Positions 1 to 7,493 of a DNA stretch of 64,000 nt are shown here, piece after piece. The DNA comes from Lichenibacterium minor (GTDB lineage Bacteria; Pseudomonadota; Alphaproteobacteria; Rhizobiales; Beijerinckiaceae), in assembly GCF_004137685.1 (NCBI RefSeq), contig NZ_QYBB01000002.1, positions 62,001-126,000 on the forward strand, read 5' to 3'. Position 1 is the first letter of the stretch. Every line of letters starts with the position of its first letter. Both the position numbers and the translations under genes were made by a program. The notes beneath the pieces were generated by a model. It searched no databases and was not told the origin of the DNA. It was given only the letters and a program-made list of their open reading frames with translations.

Positions 1-1178
1 GCCTGCAGCTTCACGAGGCCCGAGCCCGGGACGATCATGGCGCTGACCGAGGACGCGACGCGCTGGCCTTCCACGATGCGGGCCACCGCCCGCAGGTCCT
101 CGATGCGCCCGTTGGTGCAGGAGCCGATGAAGACGCGGTCGAGGTGGAGGTCGGTCATCCGCTCCCCGCCCTTCAGCCCCATGTAGTCGAGCGCCCGGCG
201 CATGTTGTCGCGCTTGGTTTCGTCGGCGATCTCCTCGGGGTGCGGCACCGTGCCGGCCACCGACACCACGTCCTGCGGGCTCGTGCCCCAGGACACGATG
301 GGCGGCAGGGCGGCGGCGTCGAGGCGCACGACCTTGTCGAAATGCGCCCCCTCGTCCGTGTGCAGCGTCGACCAATAGTCGACGGCCGCGTCCCAGGTGT
401 CGCCCGTGGGGGACTTCGGGCGGCCCTTGAGATAGGCGAAGGTCTTGTCGTCGGGCGCCACCAGGCCGGCGCGGGCGCCGCCCTCGATCGACATGTTGCA
501 GATCGTCATGCGGCCTTCCATCGACAGCGCGCGGATCGCCTCGCCCGCGTATTCGATGACGTAGCCGGTGCCGCCGGCGGTGCCGATCTCGCCGATGATG
601 GCGAGGATGATGTCCTTGGCGGTGACGCCGGGCGGCAGCTGCCCGTCGACCTGGACCAGCATGTTCTTGGCCTTGGCCTGGATCAGCGTCTGGGTGGCGA
701 GCACGTGCTCGACCTCGGAGGTGCCGATGCCGTGCGCCAGCGCCCCGAAGGCGCCGTGGGTCGAGGTGTGGCTGTCGCCGCACACGATGGTGGTGCCGGG
801 CAGCGTGAAGCCCTGCTCGGGGCCGATGATGTGGACGATGCCCTGGCGCGCGTCGAACTGGTCGTAATATTCGATGCCGAACTCGCGCACGTTCTCGGCC
901 AGCGTTTCCACCTGCAGGCGGGACTCCGGCTCCTTGATGCCGCCCCGGCGGTCGGAGGTCTGGATGTTGTGGTCGACGACTGCCAGCGTGCGGGACGGCG
1001 AGCGCACCACCCGCCCCGTCATGCGCAGGCCCTCGAAGGCCTGCGGGCTCGTCACCTCGTGGACGAGGTGGCGGTCGATGTAGAGCAGGCAGGTGCCGTC
1101 GGCCTGCCGGTCGACCACGTGGTCGTCCCAGATCTTGTCGTACAGGGTGCGGGGCTTCCGCGGCGCGTTCTCGTCCAT
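1..1178 (-). CDS. leuC: 3-isopropylmalate dehydratase large subunit (partial)
   Basis: LeuC pairs with LeuD to isomerise 2-isopropylmalate to 3-isopropylmalate in leucine biosynthesis, in the cytoplasm. The 392 visible residues begin at the ATG 1176-1178 ([20 protein letters not shown]). They carry the aconitase-superfamily core, including [19 protein letters not shown] near residue 130. Cys354 in FIGSCTNGR is the first of three 4Fe-4S ligands. The gene runs off the left edge, so the CxxC with the other two ligands and roughly the last 75 residues are missing. It lies downstream of rplS on the same strand, but strong hairpins separate the two, so it is probably transcribed from its own promoter. 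The identification is secure. Confidence 0.97.
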   Translation of the reverse strand, partial: MDENAPRKPRTLYDKIWDDHVVDRQADGTCLLYIDRHLVHEVTSPQAFEGLRMTGRVVRSPSRTLAVVDHNIQTSDRRGGIKEPESRLQVETLAENVREFGIEYYDQFDARQGIVHIIGPEQGFTLPGTTIVCGDSHTSTHGAFGALAHGIGTSEVEHVLATQTLIQAKAKNMLVQVDGQLPPGVTAKDIILAIIGEIGTAGGTGYVIEYAGEAIRALSMEGRMTICNMSIEGGARAGLVAPDDKTFAYLKGRPKSPTGDTWDAAVDYWSTLHTDEGAHFDKVVRLDAAALPPIVSWGTSPQDVVSVAGTVPHPEEIADETKRDNMRRALDYMGLKGGERMTDLHLDRVFIGSCTNGRIEDLRAVARIVEGQRVASSVSAMIVPGSGLVKLQ

Positions 1179-1208
1179 GGTCTCGTCCCCATGGCCGTCG
1201 TGTCAGAC

Positions 1209-1249
1209 GACCGGCCGGGCAGACCGGTGTCGGGTCTGCCCGGCCGGTC
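1209..1249 (-). terminator. Perfect 15-bp hairpin between rplS and leuC
   Basis: The arms 1209-1223 (GACCGGCCGGGCAGA) and 1235-1249 are perfect inverted copies with an 11-nt loop. No T-tract follows on the minus strand. It lies 31 bp upstream of the leuC start and 90 bp past the rplS stop, so it may end rplS transcription or act in the leuC leader. No leucine-rich leader peptide is evident, so attenuation is only a possibility. Confidence 0.6.
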
Positions 1250-1270
1250 GCCGATGTTCCAGATAAGGGT

Positions 1271-1355
1271 GCCGCTCACTCGGCGGCAGTGCCGAGGATG
1301 CCGCCGCTCACTCGGCGGCGGTGCCGAGGAAGCCGCCGCTCACTCGGCGGCAGTG
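1271..1355 (-). repeat. Tandem 32-bp repeat copying the end of rplS
   Basis: Three copies of a 32-bp unit start at 1271, 1303 and 1335. The third copy contains the last codons and stop of rplS, so the first two look like duplicated gene ends, each with its own GAGTGA stop context. Each copy holds GCCGCC-GAGTGAGC-GGCGGC, a 6-bp stem with an 8-nt loop. The array can therefore form three hairpins in a row behind the ribosomal protein gene and may act as a terminator or 3'-end stabiliser. Copies one and two differ by single bases, as expected after slippage duplication. Confidence 0.8.
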
Positions 1356-1765
1356 GTCTTCGCGTTCTTCTGCTTGGCCTTGGCGAGGTTCTTGGCCTTG
1401 GCCACGGTGTCGACGCGCTCGGCGATGCGGGCCGACTTGCCGCGGCGGTCGCGCAGGTAATACAGCTTGGCGCGGCGCACCTTGCCGCGACGGACGACCT
1501 TGATGGAGTCGATGTTCGGCGAATAGACCGGGAAGACGCGCTCGACGCCCTCGCCGTAGGAGATCTTGCGGACCGTGAAGGACTCCTGGAGGCCGCCGCC
1601 GGTGCGGGCGATGACGACGCCCTCGTAGGCCTGCACGCGGGACCGCTCGCCTTCCTTGACCTTCACGTTCACCACCACGGTGTCGCCGGGCTGGAACTCG
1701 GGGATGGTCTTGCCGGCGGAAACGCGCTGCATCTCCTCGGCGTTGATAATCGCGATGATGTCCAT
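1340..1765 (-). CDS. rplS: 50S ribosomal protein L19
   Basis: L19 sits at the interface of the 30S and 50S subunits. The 141-residue product starts [15 protein letters not shown] and has the family pattern: [20 protein letters not shown] (about residues 24-43), then [17 protein letters not shown] and [17 protein letters not shown]. The C-terminal tail is Lys/Ala-rich ([13 protein letters not shown]). A Shine-Dalgarno GAAGGA precedes the ATG 1763-1765. In most relatives rplS closes the rpsP-rimM-trmD-rplS operon. Here the upstream neighbour is an MFS gene, so rplS probably uses the promoter at 1815-1843. Confidence 0.98.
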   Translation of the reverse strand: MDIIAIINAEEMQRVSAGKTIPEFQPGDTVVVNVKVKEGERSRVQAYEGVVIARTGGGLQESFTVRKISYGEGVERVFPVYSPNIDSIKVVRRGKVRRAKLYYLRDRRGKSARIAERVDTVAKAKNLAKAKQKNAKTTAAE

Positions 1766-1814
1766 GGATCGTCCTTCGCCGGAGGCCGCCTTGAGGCAGC
1801 CGCGTTTCGGCTCG

Positions 1815-1843
1815 CTGTTATGAGTTGAGGGCGCGTCCTACAA
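1815..1843 (-). promoter_or_regulatory. Candidate rplS promoter
   Basis: On the minus strand TTGTAG (1838-1843) is followed after 17 nt by TAACAG (1815-1820), or after 15 nt by CATAAC (1817-1822). The -35 element overlaps the stop codon of the upstream MFS gene. It fits a sigma-70 promoter loosely and sits about 50 bp before the rplS start, where one is needed because the usual operon partners are absent. Confidence 0.35.
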
Positions 1844-3079
1844 CGGCGACGATGGCTTGTCGACCGGTTTCGCTGGCCGGGACGCGCCGCGCGGACCTGC
1901 GCCGCGCCCCAGCCCCGGCGCCAGGACCAGCGCCAGCCCGCACAGCGCCGCCATGACCCAGAAAGCGCGGATGCCGAGGCCCGCGTAGAGGTAGCCCGAC
2001 GCGAAGGTCAGCGCCGCCGAGGCCACGCCGAGGGCGATGTTGCCGTAGACCGCCTGGGCGGTGGCGCCGAGCCGCTCCGGCACCGCCGTGCCGATGACCT
2101 TCATGGCGCCGAGATGCAGCAGCGCGAAGGTGAGGCCGTGCAGCGCCTGCACGGCCACCAGCGCCGGCAGCGCCACCGTGGCGCCCATCACGCCCCAGCG
2201 CAGCACCCCCGCCCCGGCCGAGATGGCGGCGGCGCCCGCCGGGCCGACGCGGTCGATGATCCAGGGGCCGGCGACGAAGAACACCGCGACCTCGGCCAGC
2301 ACGGATTCCGACCACAGCAGGCTCACCGCCGTGCCGCCGTAGCCGGCGCCGCGCCAGGTGATGACCGCGAAGGCGTCGTTGACGGCATGGCTGCCGATGA
2401 CCAGCGCGGCGACGAGGAGCAGCGTGCGGTAGGCTGGCATGGCGAGGAGGGCGCGCGCGGCCGCCAGCGTCCCCCCGCGGTCGGGCTCGCCCGCCGCGTC
2501 CGGCGCGGCGACGCGGTTCGCCGACAGCGCCATGGCGAGGAACAGCGCCGAACTCGCCCCGATGATGCAGCCGAGCCCGAAGCGGTCGACGAGCTGGCCC
2601 GACAGCAGCGTGCCGGCCACGAAGGCGGCCGAGCCCGTGCCCCGCACCCAGCCGTAGCGGAAGCCGCCGCGCGCCGCCGAGGCCGCGACCGCCAGCGCGT
2701 CGGACAGGGGCGCCAGCGTGGCCTCGGTGCAGGAATGCGCCAGGCACACCAGCAGCAGCGGCACGAGGCCGTAGGCGCCGAGGTAGAGCGTGCCGATCAG
2801 GCCCGACAGCAGCGCCGCGGCGGCCAACACGCCGCGGCGCGCGCCCAGGCGATCCGCGAGCCGCCCCGCCGCGGGGCCGGACACGATGCGGACCAGCGTG
2901 CCGGCCGACAGCACCATGCCGATGCTCCGGTCGGCGAGCCCGTGGCTCTGGAAGAAGGACGGGAGATACGCCGATTCCGTGCCGTAGGCGGAATACAGCG
3001 CCGCGTAGAGCAGCAGGAAGGGCGGCAGCGCCGAGGCGGCGGGCCGAGGCGGGGGGCGCGCGTCGCTCGGGGCCGCCAT
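1838..3079 (-). CDS. MFS transporter, HcaT/PPP-like
   Basis: A 413-residue inner-membrane carrier of the major facilitator superfamily. The N-terminal half (FLLLYAALYSAYGTESAYLP) and the following RLADRLGARRG loop resemble the MFS_1-like group that contains HcaT, the 3-phenylpropionate permease. About twelve hydrophobic segments can be traced, with a Pro/Ala/Arg-rich cytoplasmic N-terminus of about 20 residues and a polar tail. It lies 6 bp downstream of a second MFS gene and surely shares its mRNA. The substrate cannot be read from the sequence; aromatic acid uptake or drug export are both possible. Confidence 0.85.
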   Translation of the reverse strand: MAAPSDARPPPRPAASALPPFLLLYAALYSAYGTESAYLPSFFQSHGLADRSIGMVLSAGTLVRIVSGPAAGRLADRLGARRGVLAAAALLSGLIGTLYLGAYGLVPLLLVCLAHSCTEATLAPLSDALAVAASAARGGFRYGWVRGTGSAAFVAGTLLSGQLVDRFGLGCIIGASSALFLAMALSANRVAAPDAAGEPDRGGTLAAARALLAMPAYRTLLLVAALVIGSHAVNDAFAVITWRGAGYGGTAVSLLWSESVLAEVAVFFVAGPWIIDRVGPAGAAAISAGAGVLRWGVMGATVALPALVAVQALHGLTFALLHLGAMKVIGTAVPERLGATAQAVYGNIALGVASAALTFASGYLYAGLGIRAFWVMAALCGLALVLAPGLGRGAGPRGASRPAKPVDKPSSPL

Positions 3080-3085
3080 GCTGTC

Positions 3086-4294
3086 CTACCCCTTCGCCGG
3101 ATCGGCCCCGGCCGCATCGGGGGCGGGTTCGCCCCGCGTCGCCATCCGCCACCCCACGACCCAGGACACCAGACCCGCGACGGCGACGCAACCCAAGGTC
3201 AGGAACGCGACGGGGAAGCCCGCGTGCTGGGCGACGAAGCCCGCGAGCAGCGGGCTGACCGCCGCCCCGGCGCCATAGGCCGTCATGACGCCGCCGAGCC
3301 CGGCGTTGGCGTGGCCGGTCTTCGACATGATGTCGATGGCCAGCGCCGGGATGGCCACGCCGGCGAAGCCCATGGAGATGCCTTCCAGCACCTCGACGAC
3401 GCCGATCATCGGCAGCGCCTGGGTCCAGACCAGCAGCCCGGCCCGCACGGCCACGAGGCCGATGCCGACCGCCAGCACGGCGACGTTGCCGAAGCGCTTG
3501 CCCAGCCACGGCACCGCCGCGGCGGCGCCCACCATTACCACCTGCACCGTCACCGTCATGGCGCCCGTGACGAGGCTCGGGTCCCGCCCCGCCTTGACCA
3601 GCGACTGCGCCAGGAAGGGTAGCATGGCGCCGCTCGATGCCATGAAGGCGAAGGCGGCCAGCCCCAGCACCAGCAGCGGCCGGCTTTCGACCAGCGCCCG
3701 GAAGGCGGACTTCGAGCCGGGGTCGCCGCCCCGCGCTTCCTGGTCGTCGATGGTGCCGGGGTCGATGCGCGACACCACGCCGACCGTGGCGCCCGCCATC
3801 ACGGCGATGGCCAGCGCCACCCAGCCGAGGCCGAGGAAGTAGCCGAGCGCCGCCGACAGCGCCGCGTTGACGGCGTTGCCGCCGTGGTTGAACGTTTCGT
3901 TGCGGGCCACCTGGGCGGCGTAGCGGGCGCGGCCGACGATGCCGAGCGTGATGGCCGACACCAGCGGGGCGAGGCTGGTGTCGGCGACGCCGATCAGCAC
4001 CTGCCCGGCCGCCACGACCCAGAGCGACTTCGTCAGCACGATGAGCCCGGCGCCGGCCGCGATGGCCACCACCGCGATCCCGACGGCGCCGCGCTTCGTG
4101 TGGATGCGGTCGACGAGCGCGGACAGCGGCGTGGTGGCGACCACACCGGCCACGCCGGCCAGGCTCATGGCGATGCCGGTCGAGGCGGGGTCGAACCCTT
4201 CGTGCTGGAGATAGACGCCGAGGAAGGGCCCGAAGCCCTCCCGGGCGCCCGCCATGGCGAAATTCAGGGCTTCGAGGCCCAATGGCAAGATCAT
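3086..4294 (-). CDS. MFS transporter, unknown substrate
   Basis: A 402-residue major facilitator protein with about twelve membrane spans. It starts at ATG 4292-4294 (MILPLGLEALNFAMAGAREG). The first cytoplasmic loop carries SALVDRIHTKRG, the degenerate MFS motif A, and the second half has the usual GISMGFAGVAIPAL segment. The hydrophilic C-terminal tail ends DAAGADPAKG. It is the first gene of a two-MFS operon, 6 bp before the next carrier. Two different MFS proteins made together could act on related compounds, but nothing in the sequence names them. Confidence 0.85.
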   Translation of the reverse strand: MILPLGLEALNFAMAGAREGFGPFLGVYLQHEGFDPASTGIAMSLAGVAGVVATTPLSALVDRIHTKRGAVGIAVVAIAAGAGLIVLTKSLWVVAAGQVLIGVADTSLAPLVSAITLGIVGRARYAAQVARNETFNHGGNAVNAALSAALGYFLGLGWVALAIAVMAGATVGVVSRIDPGTIDDQEARGGDPGSKSAFRALVESRPLLVLGLAAFAFMASSGAMLPFLAQSLVKAGRDPSLVTGAMTVTVQVVMVGAAAAVPWLGKRFGNVAVLAVGIGLVAVRAGLLVWTQALPMIGVVEVLEGISMGFAGVAIPALAIDIMSKTGHANAGLGGVMTAYGAGAAVSPLLAGFVAQHAGFPVAFLTLGCVAVAGLVSWVVGWRMATRGEPAPDAAGADPAKG

Positions 4295-4496
4295 CCGTGT
4301 ACCGTCCCACGTCGCGCCCTTGTCCTACATATCGCGCGGAGGTCGCGCGGTCAGGGGGCCGGGGCTGCGGCGGATGGGCGATGGCCGACCGCCGCGCGGT
4401 GCGGCCCGGCGGCGGGGACGCCGCGGTGTTGCCCGCAGCGCCGGACGGGCGCATCGTCGCGGCGGCGCGGGCGGGATCCTGGCCGCCGAACCTGGG

Positions 4497-4736
4497 ATGA
4501 CGACGATGAAGGCCTACACCTGCCAGATCGGCCGCGAGGTCGACGGCGAGCTGACCGAGGGCGCCTACGCGGAGGCCCTCCACGCCTACAGCCTGATCGA
4601 GGCCATCGACAGGGCCAAGGCCATCGTCAAGACCCACGCGTTCCGCGTCGGCGACGACACGGTCCGCCTCGTCGACCCCGAGGCGGAGCTGAACGTCGTG
4701 TGGACGCGGCCCCTGGCCGAAGTCCGCGACGCTTGA
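4497..4736 (+). CDS. Small conserved-looking hypothetical protein
   Basis: A 79-residue soluble protein read from ATG 4497 (MTTMKAYTCQIGREVDGELT); ATG 4506 is an alternative. The frame is open further upstream, but that part is arginine-rich and lacks protein-like composition, so the start is placed here. It has a short beta-helix-like pattern (AYTCQIGREVDG, ALHAYSLIEAIDRAKAIVKT, RVGDDTVRLVD) and no membrane segment. I do not recognise a family. It is divergent from the MFS operon with about 200 bp between. Confidence 0.6.
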   Translation: MTTMKAYTCQIGREVDGELTEGAYAEALHAYSLIEAIDRAKAIVKTHAFRVGDDTVRLVDPEAELNVVWTRPLAEVRDA

Positions 4737-4782
4737 CGCGCCGGACGGCGGTCACCCGCCGTCCGTTCGCCGGGAGCGCGGA

Positions 4783-5079
4783 TCAGTCGTCCTTGCGGTG
4801 GCCGCGGCCGTGCTGGTCCTTGAGGGCGCCCTTCTGCGCGGCTTCCTCCTTCTCGGCCTTGCCGACCACGCCCTCCGTGGTGCCGTCGTCGCGCGCGCCC
4901 TCGGCGTGGGCGGCCGAGGCGGAAGCCTTGGGCTCGCCCTTGCCTTCCTTCGGGTGCGGGACCTTGCCGCCCTCGGTCACGGGGCCGGGCTCGCCGGCCC
5001 GCGACGGCGCCGTCTCGGTCGGCATGGCCTTGGCGCCGGCGAGCGACGAGCCGTCGTCGGAATGGGGATGGCTGGACAT
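4783..5079 (-). CDS. Hydrophilic, probably disordered small protein
   Basis: A 98-residue protein (MSSHPHSDDGSSLAGAKAMP) rich in Gly, Ala, Lys, Glu, Asp and His, with almost no bulky hydrophobic residues. It is predicted to be intrinsically disordered. GAGGAGC just upstream of the ATG 5077-5079 is a good ribosome binding site. The composition resembles small stress- or desiccation-linked hydrophilins, but no motif proves that. It converges on the small gene ending at 4736. Confidence 0.6.
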   Translation of the reverse strand: MSSHPHSDDGSSLAGAKAMPTETAPSRAGEPGPVTEGGKVPHPKEGKGEPKASASAAHAEGARDDGTTEGVVGKAEKEEAAQKGALKDQHGRGHRKDD

Positions 5080-5280
5080 GGCGGGTGCTCCTCGTGAGGC
5101 CCCGTCAAGGCGCGGTCACGGTCGGGGGTTGCCCGGCTGCGGCCATCGGTCCGCCACCGAGTGGTCCGGCACCTGCGCAAGGGATGGCTGATCCGTGTGC
5201 GGACGAGGAGCCGCGGTGTTCCGATCCCCGCCAACCTCGACCCAACCCTTCTTCCTCGAACTCCGGGAGGGTCGCTGCCG

Positions 5281-5594
5281 TCAGGCCTGCTTGAGCATCC
5301 GTCTGAGCACGGTTCGCGCCTCGGCGAGCTTGGCCGTCACCGCGTCCGGCCACAGCTTCAGCCCGGCATAGAAGAATGCCCCGACCACGCGCGCCATGCG
5401 CGCACGCTGTCGTAGGGGACGATGTCGACGACCTTCCGGGCGAGCCAATCGCCGCGATACATGGCCTCGATCTGGCCGCGCCCGAGGTCGAAGACCGTGA
5501 AGGCGTCGTGGGCGGCTTTGTCCTTGCCCGCGCCGAGAGAGGCCGCGAGGTTGGACAGGCTGTCGCGCACGCCCGCGCCAAAGGAGAGAGGCAT
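5281..5594 (-). pseudogene. Phage portal protein (DUF1073-like) remnant
   Basis: From ATG 5592-5594 the product reads MPLSFGAGVRDSLSNLAASL, then GKDKAAHDAFTVFDLGRGQI and EAMYRGDWLARKVVDIVPYD, the N-terminal signature of DUF1073 phage portal proteins. After about 75 residues (VRAWRAW) similarity stops and the frame closes at 5358. From about 5390 a shifted frame runs AFFYAGLKLWPDAVTAKLAE and on to a stop at 5281-5283, like the tail of another protein. The full family has more than 400 residues, so this looks like a deletion scar left by a decayed prophage. No other phage genes are visible nearby. The left and right phage ends could not be placed. Confidence 0.7.
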
Positions 5595-5689
5595 GGTGCG
5601 GCTCTCTGATATGAGGAGAGGGCGCACGACGGCCGCCCGCGGCTCACGAGAGCGGCGGGGGGCGGCCGGCGCGGGTGTGTTCAGGGCAT

Positions 5690-5785
5690 GGGGAGCGCGG
5701 CGCTTCCCCTCATCCGGCGCTGCGCGCCCCCTTCTCCCGCAGGCGGGGCAAGGGCCTGCCCTGAGCCTGTCGACGGGAAGAGCGC
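5690..5785. repeat. Extragenic palindromic-type element
   Basis: The stretch contains CCCCTCATCCGGCG, CTTCTCCCGCAGGCGGGGCA and CCCTGAGCCTGTCGACGGG. From general knowledge these resemble dispersed intergenic repeats common in high-GC proteobacterial genomes. CCCGC-AG-GCGGG inside can form a short hairpin. Only one copy occurs in this window, so its repeat nature is inferred from memory and not shown here. Confidence 0.4.
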
Positions 5786-5788
5786 ATG

Positions 5789-5819
5789 AAAAAGGCCCGT
5801 GGGCGAAGCGCCCCGGGCC
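5789..5819 (-). terminator. Rho-independent terminator after MFS gene
   Basis: On the minus strand GGCCCG-GGGCG-CTT-CGCCC-A-CGGGCC forms an 11-bp stem with one bulge and is followed directly by TTTTT (5789-5793). It lies about 115 bp past the stop of the MFS gene ending at 5933 and is one of the few canonical intrinsic terminators in the window. Confidence 0.8.
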
Positions 5820-5932
5820 GGATGGCAGTTGTGCGGTCGACCTGTTCAGGCCCGATCAGGCGCCCGAAGTCAAGAACAGGTAATGAACAAAGAAGGGAAG
5901 GGCAGGGCCTGCAAGACGACCCGCCCCATCCC

Positions 5933-7396
5933 TCAGCCCGAGATCTCTTCCAGCGGCCGGTCGAGCGTGCGGGGACCCCACACGCCGATCGCCAGCACCA
6001 CAATAGCCATGGCGCCGGCGATGAAGGCGAAGACCGCGCCGACGCCCTCGCGCGCCAGCAGCGCCGAGATGACCAGCCCCGCGAAGGCGCCGGACAGCCG
6101 GCTCCACGAATAGGTGAAGCCCACCGCCCGCGCCCGCACCCGGGTCGGGAACAGCTCGGCCTGGTAGCCGTGGAAGGCGAAGGACATCCAGTTGTTGCTG
6201 AGCGTCACCAGCACGCCGAGCAGGATCACCGGCCAGAACCCGCCCGCCTGCCCGAACAGGAGGCCGAAGCAGGCCGCCGCCACCGCGGCGGCGCAGATCT
6301 GCCATTTCCGCTCCATGCGGTCGGCGACCAGCATCCCGAGCAGCGGCCCGAAGGGGTTCACCACCGCGATGGTGAAGGAATATTGCAGGCTCTTGGTGAC
6401 GTCGATGCCCTTGGCGATGAGCAGCGTCGGCACCCAGGCGGCGAAGCCGTAGAAGCCGATGGTCTGGCAGAACTGGAACACGCTCATCATCACCGTGCGG
6501 GCGCGGTAGGGCGGGCTCCAGATCTCGGCGAAGGAGGCCCGGCCCTCGGGCGCCGGCGCGGTCGCGACGGCGGCCGGCGCGGGCAGCGCGCGGCCGAGAT
6601 CGTGCTCGGCCCGGCGCTCGAAGGCGCGGACGACGCGCTCGGCGGCGTCGAGCCGGCCTTGGCGGGCGAGCCAGCGCGGCGATTCCGGCACGCCGCGGCG
6701 GATGAACCACACCGCGACGGCGCCGAGCGTCCCCACCAGCACCACCCAGCGCCAGCCGTCGACGCCCAGCGGCGCGGTGGGCACGAGCAGCCAGGCGAGC
6801 AGCGCCACGATCGGCACCGCCAGGAAGGTGACGACCTGGTTCAGCGCGTAGGCGCGCCCGCGCACCCCGGCCGGCACGATCTCGGCGATGTAGGTGTCCA
6901 CCGTGACGAGCTCGACGCCGAGCCCGATGCCGGCCACGAAGCGCGCGAGGTCGACGCCGAAGCCGCTGGTCTGGACCGCCAGCGCCAGCGTGGCGAGCGA
7001 GTACCACACCAGCGACCAGGTGAAGACGACCCGCCGCCCGTAGCGGTCCGCCACGCCGCCGAAGGCCGTCGTCCCCACCCACAGCCCCGCGAAGGTGGCG
7101 AAGACGAAGGTGCCGAAACCCGTGACGCCGATGCCCGCCAGGGCGTCGAAGGGGCCGAGGCTCGCGGGCGTGAAGAGGCCTGCCTTCGCCATGCCGGGCG
7201 CCACGTAGGCGGTGTAGAAGAGGTCGTAATATTCGAACAGGGCGCCGAGCGACAGCAGCCCCACGGTGGCCCACAGCGAGCGCGTGGCGGGCAGCCGGTC
7301 GAGCCGCGCCGCGAGCCCGGCCGCCGCGAGCGCCTGGGACGCCGCATGGGCGGCGGGGTCGTCGCGGTGCCCCGCCGTCGTGCCCGCCTGCGCCAT
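5933..7396 (-). CDS. MFS transporter, sugar/organic acid symporter type
   Basis: A 487-residue carrier starting at ATG 7394-7396 (MAQAGTTAGHRDDP), behind a strong GGAGGGCGGAA ribosome site; the longer reading frame to 7531 would overlap the upstream gene and is less likely. About 60 polar residues precede the first span. Features of the sugar-porter/metabolite-H+ symporter branch are present: GGVADRYGRRVVF after span 2, the PESPRWLARQGR loop and VADRMERKW in the second half. ELFPTRVRARAVGFTYSWSR near span 10-11 is typical of this branch. It follows another MFS gene by 97 bp and ends at an intrinsic terminator. Substrate unknown. Confidence 0.85.
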   Translation of the reverse strand: MAQAGTTAGHRDDPAAHAASQALAAAGLAARLDRLPATRSLWATVGLLSLGALFEYYDLFYTAYVAPGMAKAGLFTPASLGPFDALAGIGVTGFGTFVFATFAGLWVGTTAFGGVADRYGRRVVFTWSLVWYSLATLALAVQTSGFGVDLARFVAGIGLGVELVTVDTYIAEIVPAGVRGRAYALNQVVTFLAVPIVALLAWLLVPTAPLGVDGWRWVVLVGTLGAVAVWFIRRGVPESPRWLARQGRLDAAERVVRAFERRAEHDLGRALPAPAAVATAPAPEGRASFAEIWSPPYRARTVMMSVFQFCQTIGFYGFAAWVPTLLIAKGIDVTKSLQYSFTIAVVNPFGPLLGMLVADRMERKWQICAAAVAAACFGLLFGQAGGFWPVILLGVLVTLSNNWMSFAFHGYQAELFPTRVRARAVGFTYSWSRLSGAFAGLVISALLAREGVGAVFAFIAGAMAIVVLAIGVWGPRTLDRPLEEISG

Positions 7397-7493
7397 CGTT
7401 CCGCCCTCCGTCCCCTCCGCCGCGGGAGCGGCGGCGCGCGTTCGCGCTTGCCGGCGCCCCCGTCGCGAGGGAAGCCGGGTGTTCCCCTGGGGT

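Noticed and set aside
144-1460. A 438-codon plus-strand frame over leuC and rplS
   Set aside because: It is antisense to two certain genes and has no protein-like composition.
5105-5647. A 180-codon minus-strand frame in the phage scar region
   Set aside because: Its Arg/Ser/Pro-rich product is a shadow of the portal fragment frame and matches nothing recognisable.
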